Assembly: GCA_910578105.1 (NCBI GenBank)
Contig: CAJTPD010000009.1
Span: 1 to 64,000, forward strand
DNA: 64,000 bases
Source: an uncultured Odoribacter sp.
Lineage (GTDB): Bacteria; Bacteroidota; Bacteroidia; Bacteroidales; Marinifilaceae
Direction: 5' to 3'
The translations under genes and the position numbers were made by a program. The stretch's first letter is position 1. Each line of letters opens with the position of its first letter. Of this stretch, positions 9,062 to 16,987 are shown one piece after another. The notes beneath the pieces were generated by a model. The model saw nothing but the letters and a program-made list of their open reading frames with translations. It did not search any database and was not told the origin of the DNA.

Positions 9062-9207
9062 AGGCATTTTGTATTCAACCAATCCGTCGCATCATTTCCA
9101 TTGGATATACACACACGATAGGTTATCGTTTTGAATATGATTTATATATCCTTTAGTAAATATCCCGGATGAAACATGAAATCCAAAAAGAGGAATACAA
9201 AATGCCT
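9062..9207. repeat. 146-bp structured intergenic element with 15-bp inverted ends
   Basis: Perfect 15-bp inverted ends (AGGCATTTTGTATTC at 9062-9076 and its complement at 9193-9207) enclose about 116 bp that contain further weak pairing, including CGATA/TATCG. It fills the whole gap between two convergent genes. It may be an unusually large terminator, a structured RNA or a miniature mobile element. Confidence 0.6.
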
Positions 9208-9212
9208 CCCTT

Positions 9213-9917
9213 TCATTTTACACTTATTTGTGAATCAGTAAAAACAAAAGCTTCCGAAGCACGTGACAAAATATAAGCAGCCGGTAAAGCAGCCTCAGAG
9301 GAGTAAAATATTTCATGCAAAATCATTGCTTTTTCTGTCCCAAGTACAGGTATCAAAATAAGTTTACTATTCAAAATCAACGGCCCTGTCATTGTTATTC
9401 TTTTTTGTCCGGTCACCGGATGCTGCGATACTGCATAACAACGCTTATCTATCAATAAATCCACATTTTGAGAAAAAATCGAAGCTGTATGTCCATCCTC
9501 TCCTATCCCCAAAATAACACAATCAAACTGAGGTAAACAGGAACATTCCGGTAATTCCCGCCTTACCATCTCAGAATAATGCTCAGCTTCAATTTCCGGC
9601 TTTTCTTCTCCACGAATCCGATGAATATATTCTGCCGGAATATTTAAAGGTCGAAACAATAAATCATAAGCATATTTATAATTACTTTCCTCATCCTGTG
9701 GCTTTACACAACGCTCATCCACCCAATAAAAACGTAATTGCTCCCAATGAATCTGATTACGAAACTCACTTGCCCATATCTGATATAATTTCCGAGCCGT
9801 ACCAGCTCCGGATAAAGCCAAATGAAAAGGAATACGATGCAATTTCATCTCCTCTAATAACCGCCCGGAAACTGCTCTCAGCACCTCTTCAGACGAACCA
9901 TAAACTTCAAGTTTCAT
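9213..9917 (-). CDS. pgl: 6-phosphogluconolactonase
   Basis: A 234-residue DevB/SOL-type lactonase that hydrolyses 6-phosphogluconolactone to 6-phosphogluconate in the oxidative pentose phosphate pathway. Recognisable blocks: HLALSGAGTARKLYQ (phosphosugar-binding loop), HWEQLRFYWVDERCV, NYKYAYDLLF and the VILGIGEDGHTASIF box with the catalytic His. The length is normal. zwf and gnd, its usual neighbours, are not next to it here, so it is either separate from them or the sole member in this region. It is transcribed away from the methyltransferase gene. Confidence 0.93.
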   Translation of the reverse strand: MKLEVYGSSEEVLRAVSGRLLEEMKLHRIPFHLALSGAGTARKLYQIWASEFRNQIHWEQLRFYWVDERCVKPQDEESNYKYAYDLLFRPLNIPAEYIHRIRGEEKPEIEAEHYSEMVRRELPECSCLPQFDCVILGIGEDGHTASIFSQNVDLLIDKRCYAVSQHPVTGQKRITMTGPLILNSKLILIPVLGTEKAMILHEIFYSSEAALPAAYILSRASEAFVFTDSQISVK

Positions 9918-10111
9918 GATTGAGTATTTAATTTATAATTTACTTGTCTCCTTAATATGAATTCCACCCCATCTATCCGGAGAAATTTCAAAAATAACTA
10001 CGCACAAAAGACAAGAAAGTTTTTAATTATTTTATCTACTTTTGTCTCTGAAAGAATCCATATCACATAATCCTATTTCAAGGATTAATCAAATATATTA
10101 AAGAACTTTTA

Positions 10112-11290
10112 ATGAATAAAATAATATTAAAACCAGGTAAAGACCGTTCCGTTTTCCGTTTCCATCCCTGGATTTTCTCCGGAGCCATTGCCAATACAGA
10201 AGGAAATTTACAAGAGGGAAACTTAGTAAAGGTATACAACTCCGAACAGCGATACCTGGCCACAGGACATTGTCAGATAGGCTCTATTGCTGTTAGAATT
10301 CTGACCTTTGAAGAAGAAAATATTGATTACAACTTTTGGAAGAAACGGATAGAAAATGCCTGTCAAATGCGCAAAGCCATCGGCATTACAAATTCTTCCA
10401 CTAACAACGTATTTCGCCTGATTCATGGAGAAGGCGATCATCTTCCCGGATTAATTGTCGATTACTACGCCGGCGTAGCCGTCGTACAGTTCCATACTGT
10501 TGGCATGTTCCTGGAAAAAGAAAATATAACCCGAGCCTTGCGAGAAGTTTTAGGCAACAAAATCACGGCCATTTATAATAAATCTGAATCGACCTTACCT
10601 TACAAAGCTGCCATTGAACCGAAAAATGGCTATCTATATGGGAAAGCCGAAAATTTTATAGCCATCGAAAATGGTTTGAAATTTAATGTAGACTGGCTGG
10701 AAGGACAAAAAACCGGCTTCTTTATCGACCAGCGGGAAAACCGCAGTCTTTTGGAAAAATATGCAAAAGACAAAAATGTACTGAACATGTTTTGCTACAC
10801 CGGAGGATTTTCTTTTTATGCCATGCGCGGAGGAGCCAAGTCCGTACACTCCGTTGATGTTTCTGCACGGGCAATCGAATTGACAAAGCAAAATGTAGAA
10901 TTAAATTTTCCAGGTGACTCCCGGCACGAGGCTTTTGCCGAAGAAGCATTTAAATTTCTGGAAAGTTCATACGGTAAATACGACTTAATCATTCTGGACC
11001 CTCCCGCTTTTGCCAAACACCAGAATGTACTGAATAATGCAATACAAGGCTATAAAAAACTTAACCGAAAAGGAATTGAAGTAATCAAACCCGGAGGAAT
11101 TATTTTCACGTTTTCCTGTTCTCAGGTGATGACCAAAGAGTTGTTCCGGCAAACCGTGTTCACCGCTGCAGCCAATACCGGACGTAAAATACGTATTCTG
11201 CATCAACTGACCCAACCGGCAGACCATCCGGTGAGTATATATCATCCGGAAGGAGAATATCTGAAAGGCTTAGTATTATATGTAGAATAA
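10112..11290 (+). CDS. RlmI-like class I rRNA methyltransferase
   Basis: A 392-residue SAM-dependent methyltransferase of the RlmI/YccW family (23S rRNA m5C methylation in characterised members). An N-terminal PUA domain (residues 1-75; FRFHPWIFSGAI, GNLVKVYNSEQRYLATG) precedes a linker and a Rossmann MTase with motif I NMFCYTGGFSFYA, the acidic VDVSARAIELT and motif IV DPPAFAKHQ. The late Cys in FTFSCS matches the catalytic region of m5C enzymes. A TACTTTTG box at 10037-10044 may be its -7 element. The exact nucleotide target cannot be read from sequence, so no symbol is given. Confidence 0.9.
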   Translation: MNKIILKPGKDRSVFRFHPWIFSGAIANTEGNLQEGNLVKVYNSEQRYLATGHCQIGSIAVRILTFEEENIDYNFWKKRIENACQMRKAIGITNSSTNNVFRLIHGEGDHLPGLIVDYYAGVAVVQFHTVGMFLEKENITRALREVLGNKITAIYNKSESTLPYKAAIEPKNGYLYGKAENFIAIENGLKFNVDWLEGQKTGFFIDQRENRSLLEKYAKDKNVLNMFCYTGGFSFYAMRGGAKSVHSVDVSARAIELTKQNVELNFPGDSRHEAFAEEAFKFLESSYGKYDLIILDPPAFAKHQNVLNNAIQGYKKLNRKGIEVIKPGGIIFTFSCSQVMTKELFRQTVFTAAANTGRKIRILHQLTQPADHPVSIYHPEGEYLKGLVLYVE

Positions 11291-11304
11291 AAAGCTATAA
11301 AAAA

Positions 11305-11356
11305 TCAGCCGGAAAGCGGCGTCGGTTTGTTTATACCGTCCTTACTTTCCGGCTGA
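11305..11356. terminator. Bidirectional terminator between the methyltransferase and glmM
   Basis: Perfect 12-bp arms (TCAGCCGGAAAG at 11305-11316 and its complement at 11345-11356) lie between convergent genes, with A/T runs on both outer sides. Confidence 0.85.
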
Positions 11357-11373
11357 AAAAATATAATTCCGCC

Positions 11374-12756
11374 TTACCGGATGTTCTGAGCCACCCGGAT
11401 TACCTCCTCGGCCAAAGCATTGGCTGCAGCCTCGTCCTTCGCTTCAGAATAAATACGGATAATCGGTTCTGTGTTAGACTTCCGCAAGTGTACCCATCCT
11501 CTTTCAAAATCGATTTTCACCCCGTCAATATCCGTCACTTTTTCATTGGCATATTTCTCTTTCAAACCTTTCAATATCTTGTCGACATTCATCTCCGGAG
11601 AAAGAGTGATTTTATTTTTAGAAATAAAGTATTGCGGATATTCTTTCTTCAATTCCGTCATTTTCTTTCCCTTGGCAACATAATGAGAAAGGAACAAGCC
11701 GACTCCGACCAATGCATCCCGACCGTAATGACTATCCGGGTAAATCACACCTCCGTTACCTTCCCCGCCAATCACGGCATGCGTGGCTTTCATCTTTGCC
11801 ACCACATTCACTTCCCCTACTGCCCCGGCATTGTATTCCTGTCCTGCCGCAACCGTAATATCCTTCAATGCACGTGAAGAAGAGAGATTGGACACCGTAT
11901 TGCCCGGAGTATGTTTCAGCACATAATCCGCAACGGCCACCAAGGTGTATTCCTCCCCGAACATCTCTCCCGTCTCACTGATTAAAGCCAAACGGTCCAC
12001 ATCCGGGTCCACAACAATCCCTAAATCCGCATGACACTCTTTCATCTTTGCTGCAATCTGGGTCAGATTTTCCGGAATAGGCTCCGGATTGTGGGCAAAT
12101 TTTCCGGTAGGCTCGCAATTTAATTCAACCACCTCCTTGACACCAAGTGCTCTCAACAATTCCGGAATAACCACCCCACCGATGGAATTCACAGCGTCTA
12201 CAACGACTTTCAGATTTGCCTTAGCAATAGCATCCCGATTTACTAACTTCAATCCCAATACGTGATCGATATGGTATTGCGTATAATCTTTTTCTGTAAT
12301 TTCCCCCAATTCATCCACCTCTGCATACTCAAAATCTTCCTTCGCCGCCAGTTCCAGCACTTGTGCACCATCGGCTGCCGAAAGAAATTCCCCCTGGCTG
12401 TTCAATAATTTCAACGCATTCCACTGCTTCGGATTGTGGCTGGCAGTAAGGATAATACCTCCATCCGCCTTTTCTGCCGTCACAGCAATTTCCGTTGTCG
12501 GTGTAGTTGCCAAACCAATATTGATTACATCGTGACCTAAACCGGACAAAGTAGCCGATACTAATTTAGCATACATATCTCCCGAAATACGGGCATCCCG
12601 CCCCAACACTATCCGAGCTTTCTTTTTTCCGGCTCCGGTTTTCAGCCAAGTCGCATACGCCGAAACAAATTTTACAATATCAAGCGGAGTCAGGTTATCT
12701 CCCGGACGGCCACCTACCGTTCCGCGTATACCAGAAATAGATTTGATAAGTGTCAT
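11374..12756 (-). CDS. glmM: Phosphoglucosamine mutase (phosphohexomutase family)
   Basis: A 460-residue alpha-D-phosphohexomutase. It shows the phosphoserine loop TASHNP (Ser106), the metal loop DPDVDRLA, the sugar-binding GGEGNGGVI and the phosphate-binding RKSNTEPIIRIYSEA. The start at 12756 (MTLIKSISGIRGTVGG) matches the family; upstream in-frame codons are not conserved. GlmM makes glucosamine-1-phosphate for UDP-GlcNAc synthesis. Bacteroidota members of this type are usually annotated as GlmM, but a phosphomannomutase or phosphoglucomutase specificity cannot be excluded from motifs alone. It is monocistronic, with gcvH transcribed in the same direction upstream. Confidence 0.88.
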   Translation of the reverse strand: MTLIKSISGIRGTVGGRPGDNLTPLDIVKFVSAYATWLKTGAGKKKARIVLGRDARISGDMYAKLVSATLSGLGHDVINIGLATTPTTEIAVTAEKADGGIILTASHNPKQWNALKLLNSQGEFLSAADGAQVLELAAKEDFEYAEVDELGEITEKDYTQYHIDHVLGLKLVNRDAIAKANLKVVVDAVNSIGGVVIPELLRALGVKEVVELNCEPTGKFAHNPEPIPENLTQIAAKMKECHADLGIVVDPDVDRLALISETGEMFGEEYTLVAVADYVLKHTPGNTVSNLSSSRALKDITVAAGQEYNAGAVGEVNVVAKMKATHAVIGGEGNGGVIYPDSHYGRDALVGVGLFLSHYVAKGKKMTELKKEYPQYFISKNKITLSPEMNVDKILKGLKEKYANEKVTDIDGVKIDFERGWVHLRKSNTEPIIRIYSEAKDEAAANALAEEVIRVAQNIR

Positions 12757-12881
12757 ATTAGAATTAATTAAGATAATACTGATTGTTGAGTGCAGACACC
12801 CACGCCAAACACACCCCAAAAATAAAATAAATTAATAAGTTTACCCAACAATCGTAGAAATATTATTAAGAATACAAAAAA

Positions 12882-12911
12882 ATCCGGAAACTCATTTCTG
12901 AATTTCCGGAT
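12882..12911 (-). terminator. Terminator downstream of gcvH
   Basis: ATCCGGAAA (12882-12890) pairs perfectly with TTTCCGGAT (12903-12911). On the minus strand a run of T residues follows directly. Confidence 0.8.
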
Positions 12912-12933
12912 AATTCTATAACATTCCCACTTC

Positions 12934-13308
12934 TCAGATCAGTGCCTGATAAGCCTCTGCATTCAACAAACCATTTAATTCTGCTTCATCGCTAATCTTA
13001 ATTTTCACAATCCACCCTTTTCCGTAAGGATCTTTGTTCACCAATTCCGGCTCATTCTCAAGCTCCTCGTTGAATTCAAGTACTTCGCCACTTACAGGTA
13101 AATAAAGGTCAGAAACAGTTTTCACAGCCTCAATCGTTCCAAAAGTATCTCCACCGCCAAGCTCATCTCCCACAGTTTCACATTCAACAAATACAATGTC
13201 TCCCAATTGACTCTGAGCATAATCAGTAATGCCGACAAAGGCCTCATCACCTTCTACACGAATCCATTCGTGTTCCTTGGTGTACTTTAATTCTGCAGGT
13301 ACATTCAT
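12934..13308 (-). CDS. gcvH: Glycine cleavage system H protein
   Basis: A 124-residue lipoyl carrier of the glycine cleavage complex; it shuttles the aminomethyl intermediate between the P, T and L proteins. The lipoylation site is in GTIEAVKTVSDLY (Lys63), and the flanking YTKEHEWIRVEG, VGITDYAQSQLGDIVF and PVSGEVLEFNEEL are diagnostic. The length is standard. gcvT and gcvP are not adjacent, which is common in Bacteroidota. Confidence 0.97.
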   Translation of the reverse strand: MNVPAELKYTKEHEWIRVEGDEAFVGITDYAQSQLGDIVFVECETVGDELGGGDTFGTIEAVKTVSDLYLPVSGEVLEFNEELENEPELVNKDPYGKGWIVKIKISDEAELNGLLNAEAYQALI

Positions 13309-13511
13309 TATTTTATCGTTTTAATTTGTTACCCGAGGTACATGACCTCATTTCAATTACTATAAATTTTCCGAACCGGGGGAAAATTTCATCCTTTCCC
13401 CAACAGATTGATTCGTCAAAGTTAAATAAAAATTTTAATAAGTTCTTTCCCTGCACAAACGTTTTCTGAATTTTATTTGAAAAAAATATTTCCACTTTTT
13501 TCATCCAAATG

Positions 13512-13542
13512 TTTGCAGATTCAAAAAAAGCCCCTACATTTG
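13512..13542 (+). promoter_or_regulatory. Promoter of tRNA-Asp
   Basis: TTTG (13512-13515), 19 bp, TACATTTG (13535-13542): an exact match to the Bacteroidota primary sigma consensus, about 36 bp upstream of the tRNA 5' end. Confidence 0.85.
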
Positions 13543-13577
13543 CACCGCTATTCAACAATAGCCGTTCTTTTAAAATT

Positions 13578-13651
13578 GGTGCGGTAGTTCAGCTGGTTAG
13601 AATACAGGCCTGTCACGCCTGGGGTCGCGGGTTCGAGTCCCGTCCGCACCG
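13578..13651 (+). tRNA. tRNA-Asp (anticodon GTC)
   Basis: A 74-nt cloverleaf: acceptor GGTGCGG/CCGCACC with discriminator G, D arm GTTCAGCTGGTTAGAAT, anticodon stem-loop CAGGCCTGTCACGCCTG with GTC, and T arm GCGGGTTCGAGTCCCGT. CCA is not encoded. An integrase gene starts about 240 bp downstream, so the tRNA 3' end is a candidate attachment site. Confidence 0.97.
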
Positions 13652-13674
13652 CTTAATGAAGACGAAAAATCAAG

Positions 13675-13707
13675 AAAAGTCCTGAAGTTTAATACTTTGG
13701 GACTTTT
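13675..13707 (+). terminator. Terminator after tRNA-Asp
   Basis: AAAAGTCC (13675-13682) pairs with GGACTTTT (13700-13707), with extra inner pairing (AAGT/ACTT), and runs directly into T residues. Confidence 0.8.
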
Positions 13708-13763
13708 TCTTTTTCCTCTCACCCAAGCAAAAAGTACCCGAATCCGGCAGTTGCCACGGGCTT

Positions 13764-13803
13764 AATCGTTGGACTTTTCTGAGAAGAAAAAAGTCCAACG
13801 ATT
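13764..13803. repeat. 15-bp inverted repeat between tRNA-Asp and the integrase
   Basis: Perfect arms AATCGTTGGACTTTT (13764-13778) and its complement (13789-13803) around a 10-nt loop. It lies in the presumed attachment-site region of the tRNA-linked element and could be an integrase accessory-binding site or a hairpin in the integrase leader. Confidence 0.6.
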
Positions 13804-13892
13804 TAGGTTCTTCTTCTCTGTTTTACAACGTTTTGCGTATCGACGTCCGGAACAAAGAAACCTAAGTTTGTACCATTAAAAAAAACGAAAAC

Positions 13893-15131
13893 ATGGGAGA
13901 AGAAAAAAGACGTTCGACATTCAGCGTTTTGTTTTACATCAAGAAGCAGAAATTGCTGAAAAACGGTGAGGCACCTATCTGTATGCGCCTCACAGTGAAT
14001 AAACAGAAAGCGGAAATCATGATTAAACGGAGTGTTCCGGCAGAGTTATGGAATCAAGCCAAGGAGTGTTCCAAAGGAAAAGACCGGGCTTCTATGGAAC
14101 TTAATTACTATATCGGAACTGTACGGGCTAAAATTTTGCAGATTCACCGCGAGCTGGAAATAGACGGCAAAGAAATATCCGCTACCATTGTACGGGACAG
14201 ATTCTACGGACGGGATAAAGTGCAACGTTCCCTGTTGGAAATATATGCGGAGCATAACGAAAAGTGCAGGGGATTAATCGGGAAAGAGTATTCCCTGGCT
14301 ACCGTGGAGAAGTTTGAAACGTCTATCCGGCATTTAAGGCTGTTTATCCGCTCCCGGTATCATCGGGAGGATGTGTTTCTGAATGAAGTGAACGGGCAGT
14401 TTATCCGGGATTTTGAATACTGGCTCAAAACGACCATGAATTGCCGGAATAATTCCGCACTGAAACATTTGAAGAATCTGAAAAAGGTTATCCGGATTGC
14501 CTTAGCCAATGAGTGGATGACGAAGGACCCGTTTTACGGGATTCATTTCAAGATGGATGAGGTGAATATGGAGTTCCTTACCAAGGAGGAATTAGAGGTG
14601 TTAATGAACAAGAAGTTTTCCATTAAACGGCTGGAGCAGGTGCGGGATGTCTTTGCTTTTTGCTGTTTTTCCGGTATGGCGTTCTCGGATGTCTGCCAGC
14701 TTAGTCGGGAGCATCTTGTAAAAGACAATAACGGAGCATTGTGGATTAGGAAAGCCCGGCAGAAGACGAAACAGATGTGTAATATCCCTGTCCTCTCCCC
14801 TGCCCGAAGGTTGATTGAGAAGTATGCGGATTGTCCCGAATGCGTGGAAAAGAATGTCTTGTTCCCGGTGTTGAGTAATCAGAAAATGAATGCCTACCTG
14901 AAAGAGATTGCCGACCTATGCGGGATTCAGAAACGGCTGACGACACATGTTGCTCGGTATACAGCAGCGACAAGCGTGTTTTTAGCCAATGAGGTGAGTA
15001 TGGAGAATGTGGCGAAGATTCTCGGACACGCCAATATCAAAATGACACAGCATTATGCCAAGGTATTGGACCAGTCTATTATGCGGGATATGGGGAAAGT
15101 GGAAAAGAGCTTTTTAAAGGAGTGTGTATGA
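13893..15131 (+). CDS. Tyrosine recombinase of the tRNA-Asp-linked element
   Basis: A 412-residue integrase with an arm-type N-terminus (FSVLFYIKKQKLLKNGEAPICMRLTVN), a SAM-like core-binding domain and a catalytic domain. HVAR, LGHANIKMTQHY and the nucleophilic Tyr are clear. The segment where the first Arg normally sits reads CCFSGMAFSDVCQL, without Arg, as in the Bacteroides IntDOT group, where that residue is replaced. A TAAGTTTG box (13863-13870) may be its -7 element. It probably mobilises or mobilised the accessory region to its right; the matching right-hand tRNA duplicate was not found. Confidence 0.92.
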   Translation: MGEEKRRSTFSVLFYIKKQKLLKNGEAPICMRLTVNKQKAEIMIKRSVPAELWNQAKECSKGKDRASMELNYYIGTVRAKILQIHRELEIDGKEISATIVRDRFYGRDKVQRSLLEIYAEHNEKCRGLIGKEYSLATVEKFETSIRHLRLFIRSRYHREDVFLNEVNGQFIRDFEYWLKTTMNCRNNSALKHLKNLKKVIRIALANEWMTKDPFYGIHFKMDEVNMEFLTKEELEVLMNKKFSIKRLEQVRDVFAFCCFSGMAFSDVCQLSREHLVKDNNGALWIRKARQKTKQMCNIPVLSPARRLIEKYADCPECVEKNVLFPVLSNQKMNAYLKEIADLCGIQKRLTTHVARYTAATSVFLANEVSMENVAKILGHANIKMTQHYAKVLDQSIMRDMGKVEKSFLKECV

Positions 15132-15532
15132 TGAAAAGAGGGATTATTACTATCAGTGAAACGGGAGCGATCACCGTGCCGGATGTCCCCGTATGGATGA
15201 CCCTGCCGGAAATTGCCGATATGCTCGGTGTGTTTGAGTATGATGTACGCAGGAGTATCAAATCCATTTACCGGAATCAGGAACTAAACGAATTTGAAAC
15301 GATGAAGTATGTGAAACAATCCGATGGTATCAGTTACGATGTTTACAACCTTGAAATGGTCGTGGCGGTTTCATTCAAAATACAGAGCAAAAGGAGCCGT
15401 ATGTGCCGACAGTTTCTGATGAAACGGGCCTGTTCCGGGAAGAATACCACATCAACACCTCCAGTTTACCTTATTGTACACACAGGAATTTTCAACCGAC
15501 AAGGGCGGAAGAAAGGAAATTGGTATAATTAA
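15128..15532 (+). CDS. RhuM-like HTH protein, translationally coupled to the integrase
   Basis: A 134-residue protein whose ATG overlaps the integrase stop (TATGA-type overlap) behind an AAAGGAG sequence. It contains VWMTLPEIADMLGVFEYDVRRSIKSIYRNQELN and YDVYNLEMVVAVSFKIQSKRS, the layout of the N-terminal DNA-binding part of RhuM/Fic-associated proteins ('IxxxF..GELD ... YNLDVIISVGYRVxSxR'). The C-terminus looks improvised (ending in a Thr/Pro-rich, then basic tail), so it may be a truncated form. Coupling to the integrase suggests a role in element control. Confidence 0.6.
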   Translation: MMKRGIITISETGAITVPDVPVWMTLPEIADMLGVFEYDVRRSIKSIYRNQELNEFETMKYVKQSDGISYDVYNLEMVVAVSFKIQSKRSRMCRQFLMKRACSGKNTTSTPPVYLIVHTGIFNRQGRKKGNWYN

Positions 15533-15541
15533 ATAAGTTAA

Positions 15542-15735
15542 TTCTTTCCGTCACTTGTTCCCGTTGTCCGGATGCAAAGATGGGTGTGTTTTCTGCTGAT
15601 AACTGCAAGGTCAGGTGGCAGAGCCGTTTCGGATACAATCTTCCTCCTTCGGAGCGTATTCTATCCGAAAACCTTGCATCTGTCAATGGCACACCAGAAA
15701 AAGCATCCGGCAACGGGAACAAGCGACGGAAAGAA
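15542..15735. repeat. Imperfect long inverted repeat (about 34-bp arms) downstream of the integrase pair
   Basis: Left arm 15542-15575 and right arm 15703-15735 are complementary with only two differences. The interior shows further palindromic blocks, such as TTTCGGATACAATCTTCC against AGAATA/TATCCGAAAA sequences near 15630-15670. The whole 194-bp unit can fold back on itself. The surrounding 15533-16016 has no credible gene. Confidence 0.6.
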
Positions 15736-16016
15736 AACAGGAAAAACAGCCTACGCAGGACATTCAACATCTATTGTCGACCCAATCTTTCGAGTACATT
15801 TGCAATTTCCTACCTAGTGTTATCTGTAACATCTTGTCCGTCTATCTTCAAAAATGGAGTAATACTAAATAACAACCAGCCATTATCGGAATTAAGAAAT
15901 ACACACGCAGTTACCATGCCTTTACAAAGTTCACTTGTATTTTTCTTAAACTCCAATTACAAGTTTCATTTTGGGCTATTAGTGTTTTTATATCGTCTAA
16001 CTATATTCAACAACTA
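15736..16016. other. Noncoding spacer before the NACHT operon
   Basis: Nothing with coding character on either strand; short frames here lack family features. It forms the 3' flank of the leftward-transcribed NACHT operon. No clear terminator was seen. Confidence 0.4.
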
Positions 16017-16982
16017 TTAGAATAATTTTAGTTGTTTTTCTTCACTTTCTCTTATTTGCCTTTTACGCTTACCTTCAGGTGTTTCTACGGGCTTATCGTT
16101 TTCAAAATAATGATTCACAAGAACGACCTCATAACCTGATGTTTTCACCTCACCTTCTGCATTTATCTTTTTGTTTATTATTAAATGACAGTTTATAGAA
16201 GAACCATTTTTAAATAATACTTTTCCTGTTTGAACTAATGTTTTAAACTCATTAGACTTCATTGCAAATGTAATAACCTCTCCATTATAAATACCAGTCC
16301 ATTTATACTTGCCTTTTTTCAATACGGGAGACACTATTTCAATTATAGCATTCTCATCATTATCTGGCTCTATATCATCCGAAGTCATAATATAATTGAA
16401 AAAATCTTTTTTTCTAACTTCTTTTAGCAAATAAACATTTGATTTAGAACTATCTGTAATAGATACAGAAACCTTATCTATCTTACAGCAGGTACTTATA
16501 CTTTCATAATAATTTGAACGTTTTTTATTCACTATATTTTCATCAATACTCTGGCTCAGTCTTTTAGTTTCAGCTTCTATTCTGGCAATATCGTATTTTA
16601 GCTCGGCTATTTGTTTCTGAGCCTTCAATTGTTTAACTTCTTCGCTTTCAAATACTGTCTGAATTGCCATACGAGTCAGTTCATCTAATGTTGCTGTAAT
16701 TGGTGCGCCAAGAATGTTAGTTATAAGATATAGTATCACACCTAATTTAAGAGTATCCTTGTCTTTTGAATTGAATTTGAACCAACTACGCAACCCACCT
16801 TCTTTAAGTGGTTCAACTTCAATTTCAATCTCTATTTTCAACTTCTGTGCAATTTCTTTGGCAATGCCAAGAAATTCGTATTCACATTTATTGAATATGA
16901 TTGCACTCATTGTATGACTATCATCATTAAACCAATAATGAAGTTCAATTGTGTTTTCCTTCAAAAAAGATGTACCAATCAT
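16017..16982 (-). CDS. Uncharacterised partner protein of the NACHT NTPase
   Basis: A 321-residue protein that I do not recognise as a named family. The N-terminal third is mixed alpha/beta (ELHYWFNDDSHTMSAI; IEIEIEVEPLKEGGLRSWFKF). A hydrophobic stretch follows (TLKLGVILYLITNILGAPIT, about 76-95), possibly membrane-associated, then a Lys/Glu-rich coiled coil (about 115-147) and a beta-rich C-terminal half (YKWTGIYNGEVITFAMKSNEF; YEVVLVNHYFENDKPVETP). It starts 5 bp after the NACHT gene stop, so the two form one operon and probably one system. It could be an effector, a sensor or an immunity partner; the sequence does not decide. Confidence 0.65.
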   Translation of the reverse strand: MIGTSFLKENTIELHYWFNDDSHTMSAIIFNKCEYEFLGIAKEIAQKLKIEIEIEVEPLKEGGLRSWFKFNSKDKDTLKLGVILYLITNILGAPITATLDELTRMAIQTVFESEEVKQLKAQKQIAELKYDIARIEAETKRLSQSIDENIVNKKRSNYYESISTCCKIDKVSVSITDSSKSNVYLLKEVRKKDFFNYIMTSDDIEPDNDENAIIEIVSPVLKKGKYKWTGIYNGEVITFAMKSNEFKTLVQTGKVLFKNGSSINCHLIINKKINAEGEVKTSGYEVVLVNHYFENDKPVETPEGKRKRQIRESEEKQLKLF

Positions 16983-16987
16983 ATTTT

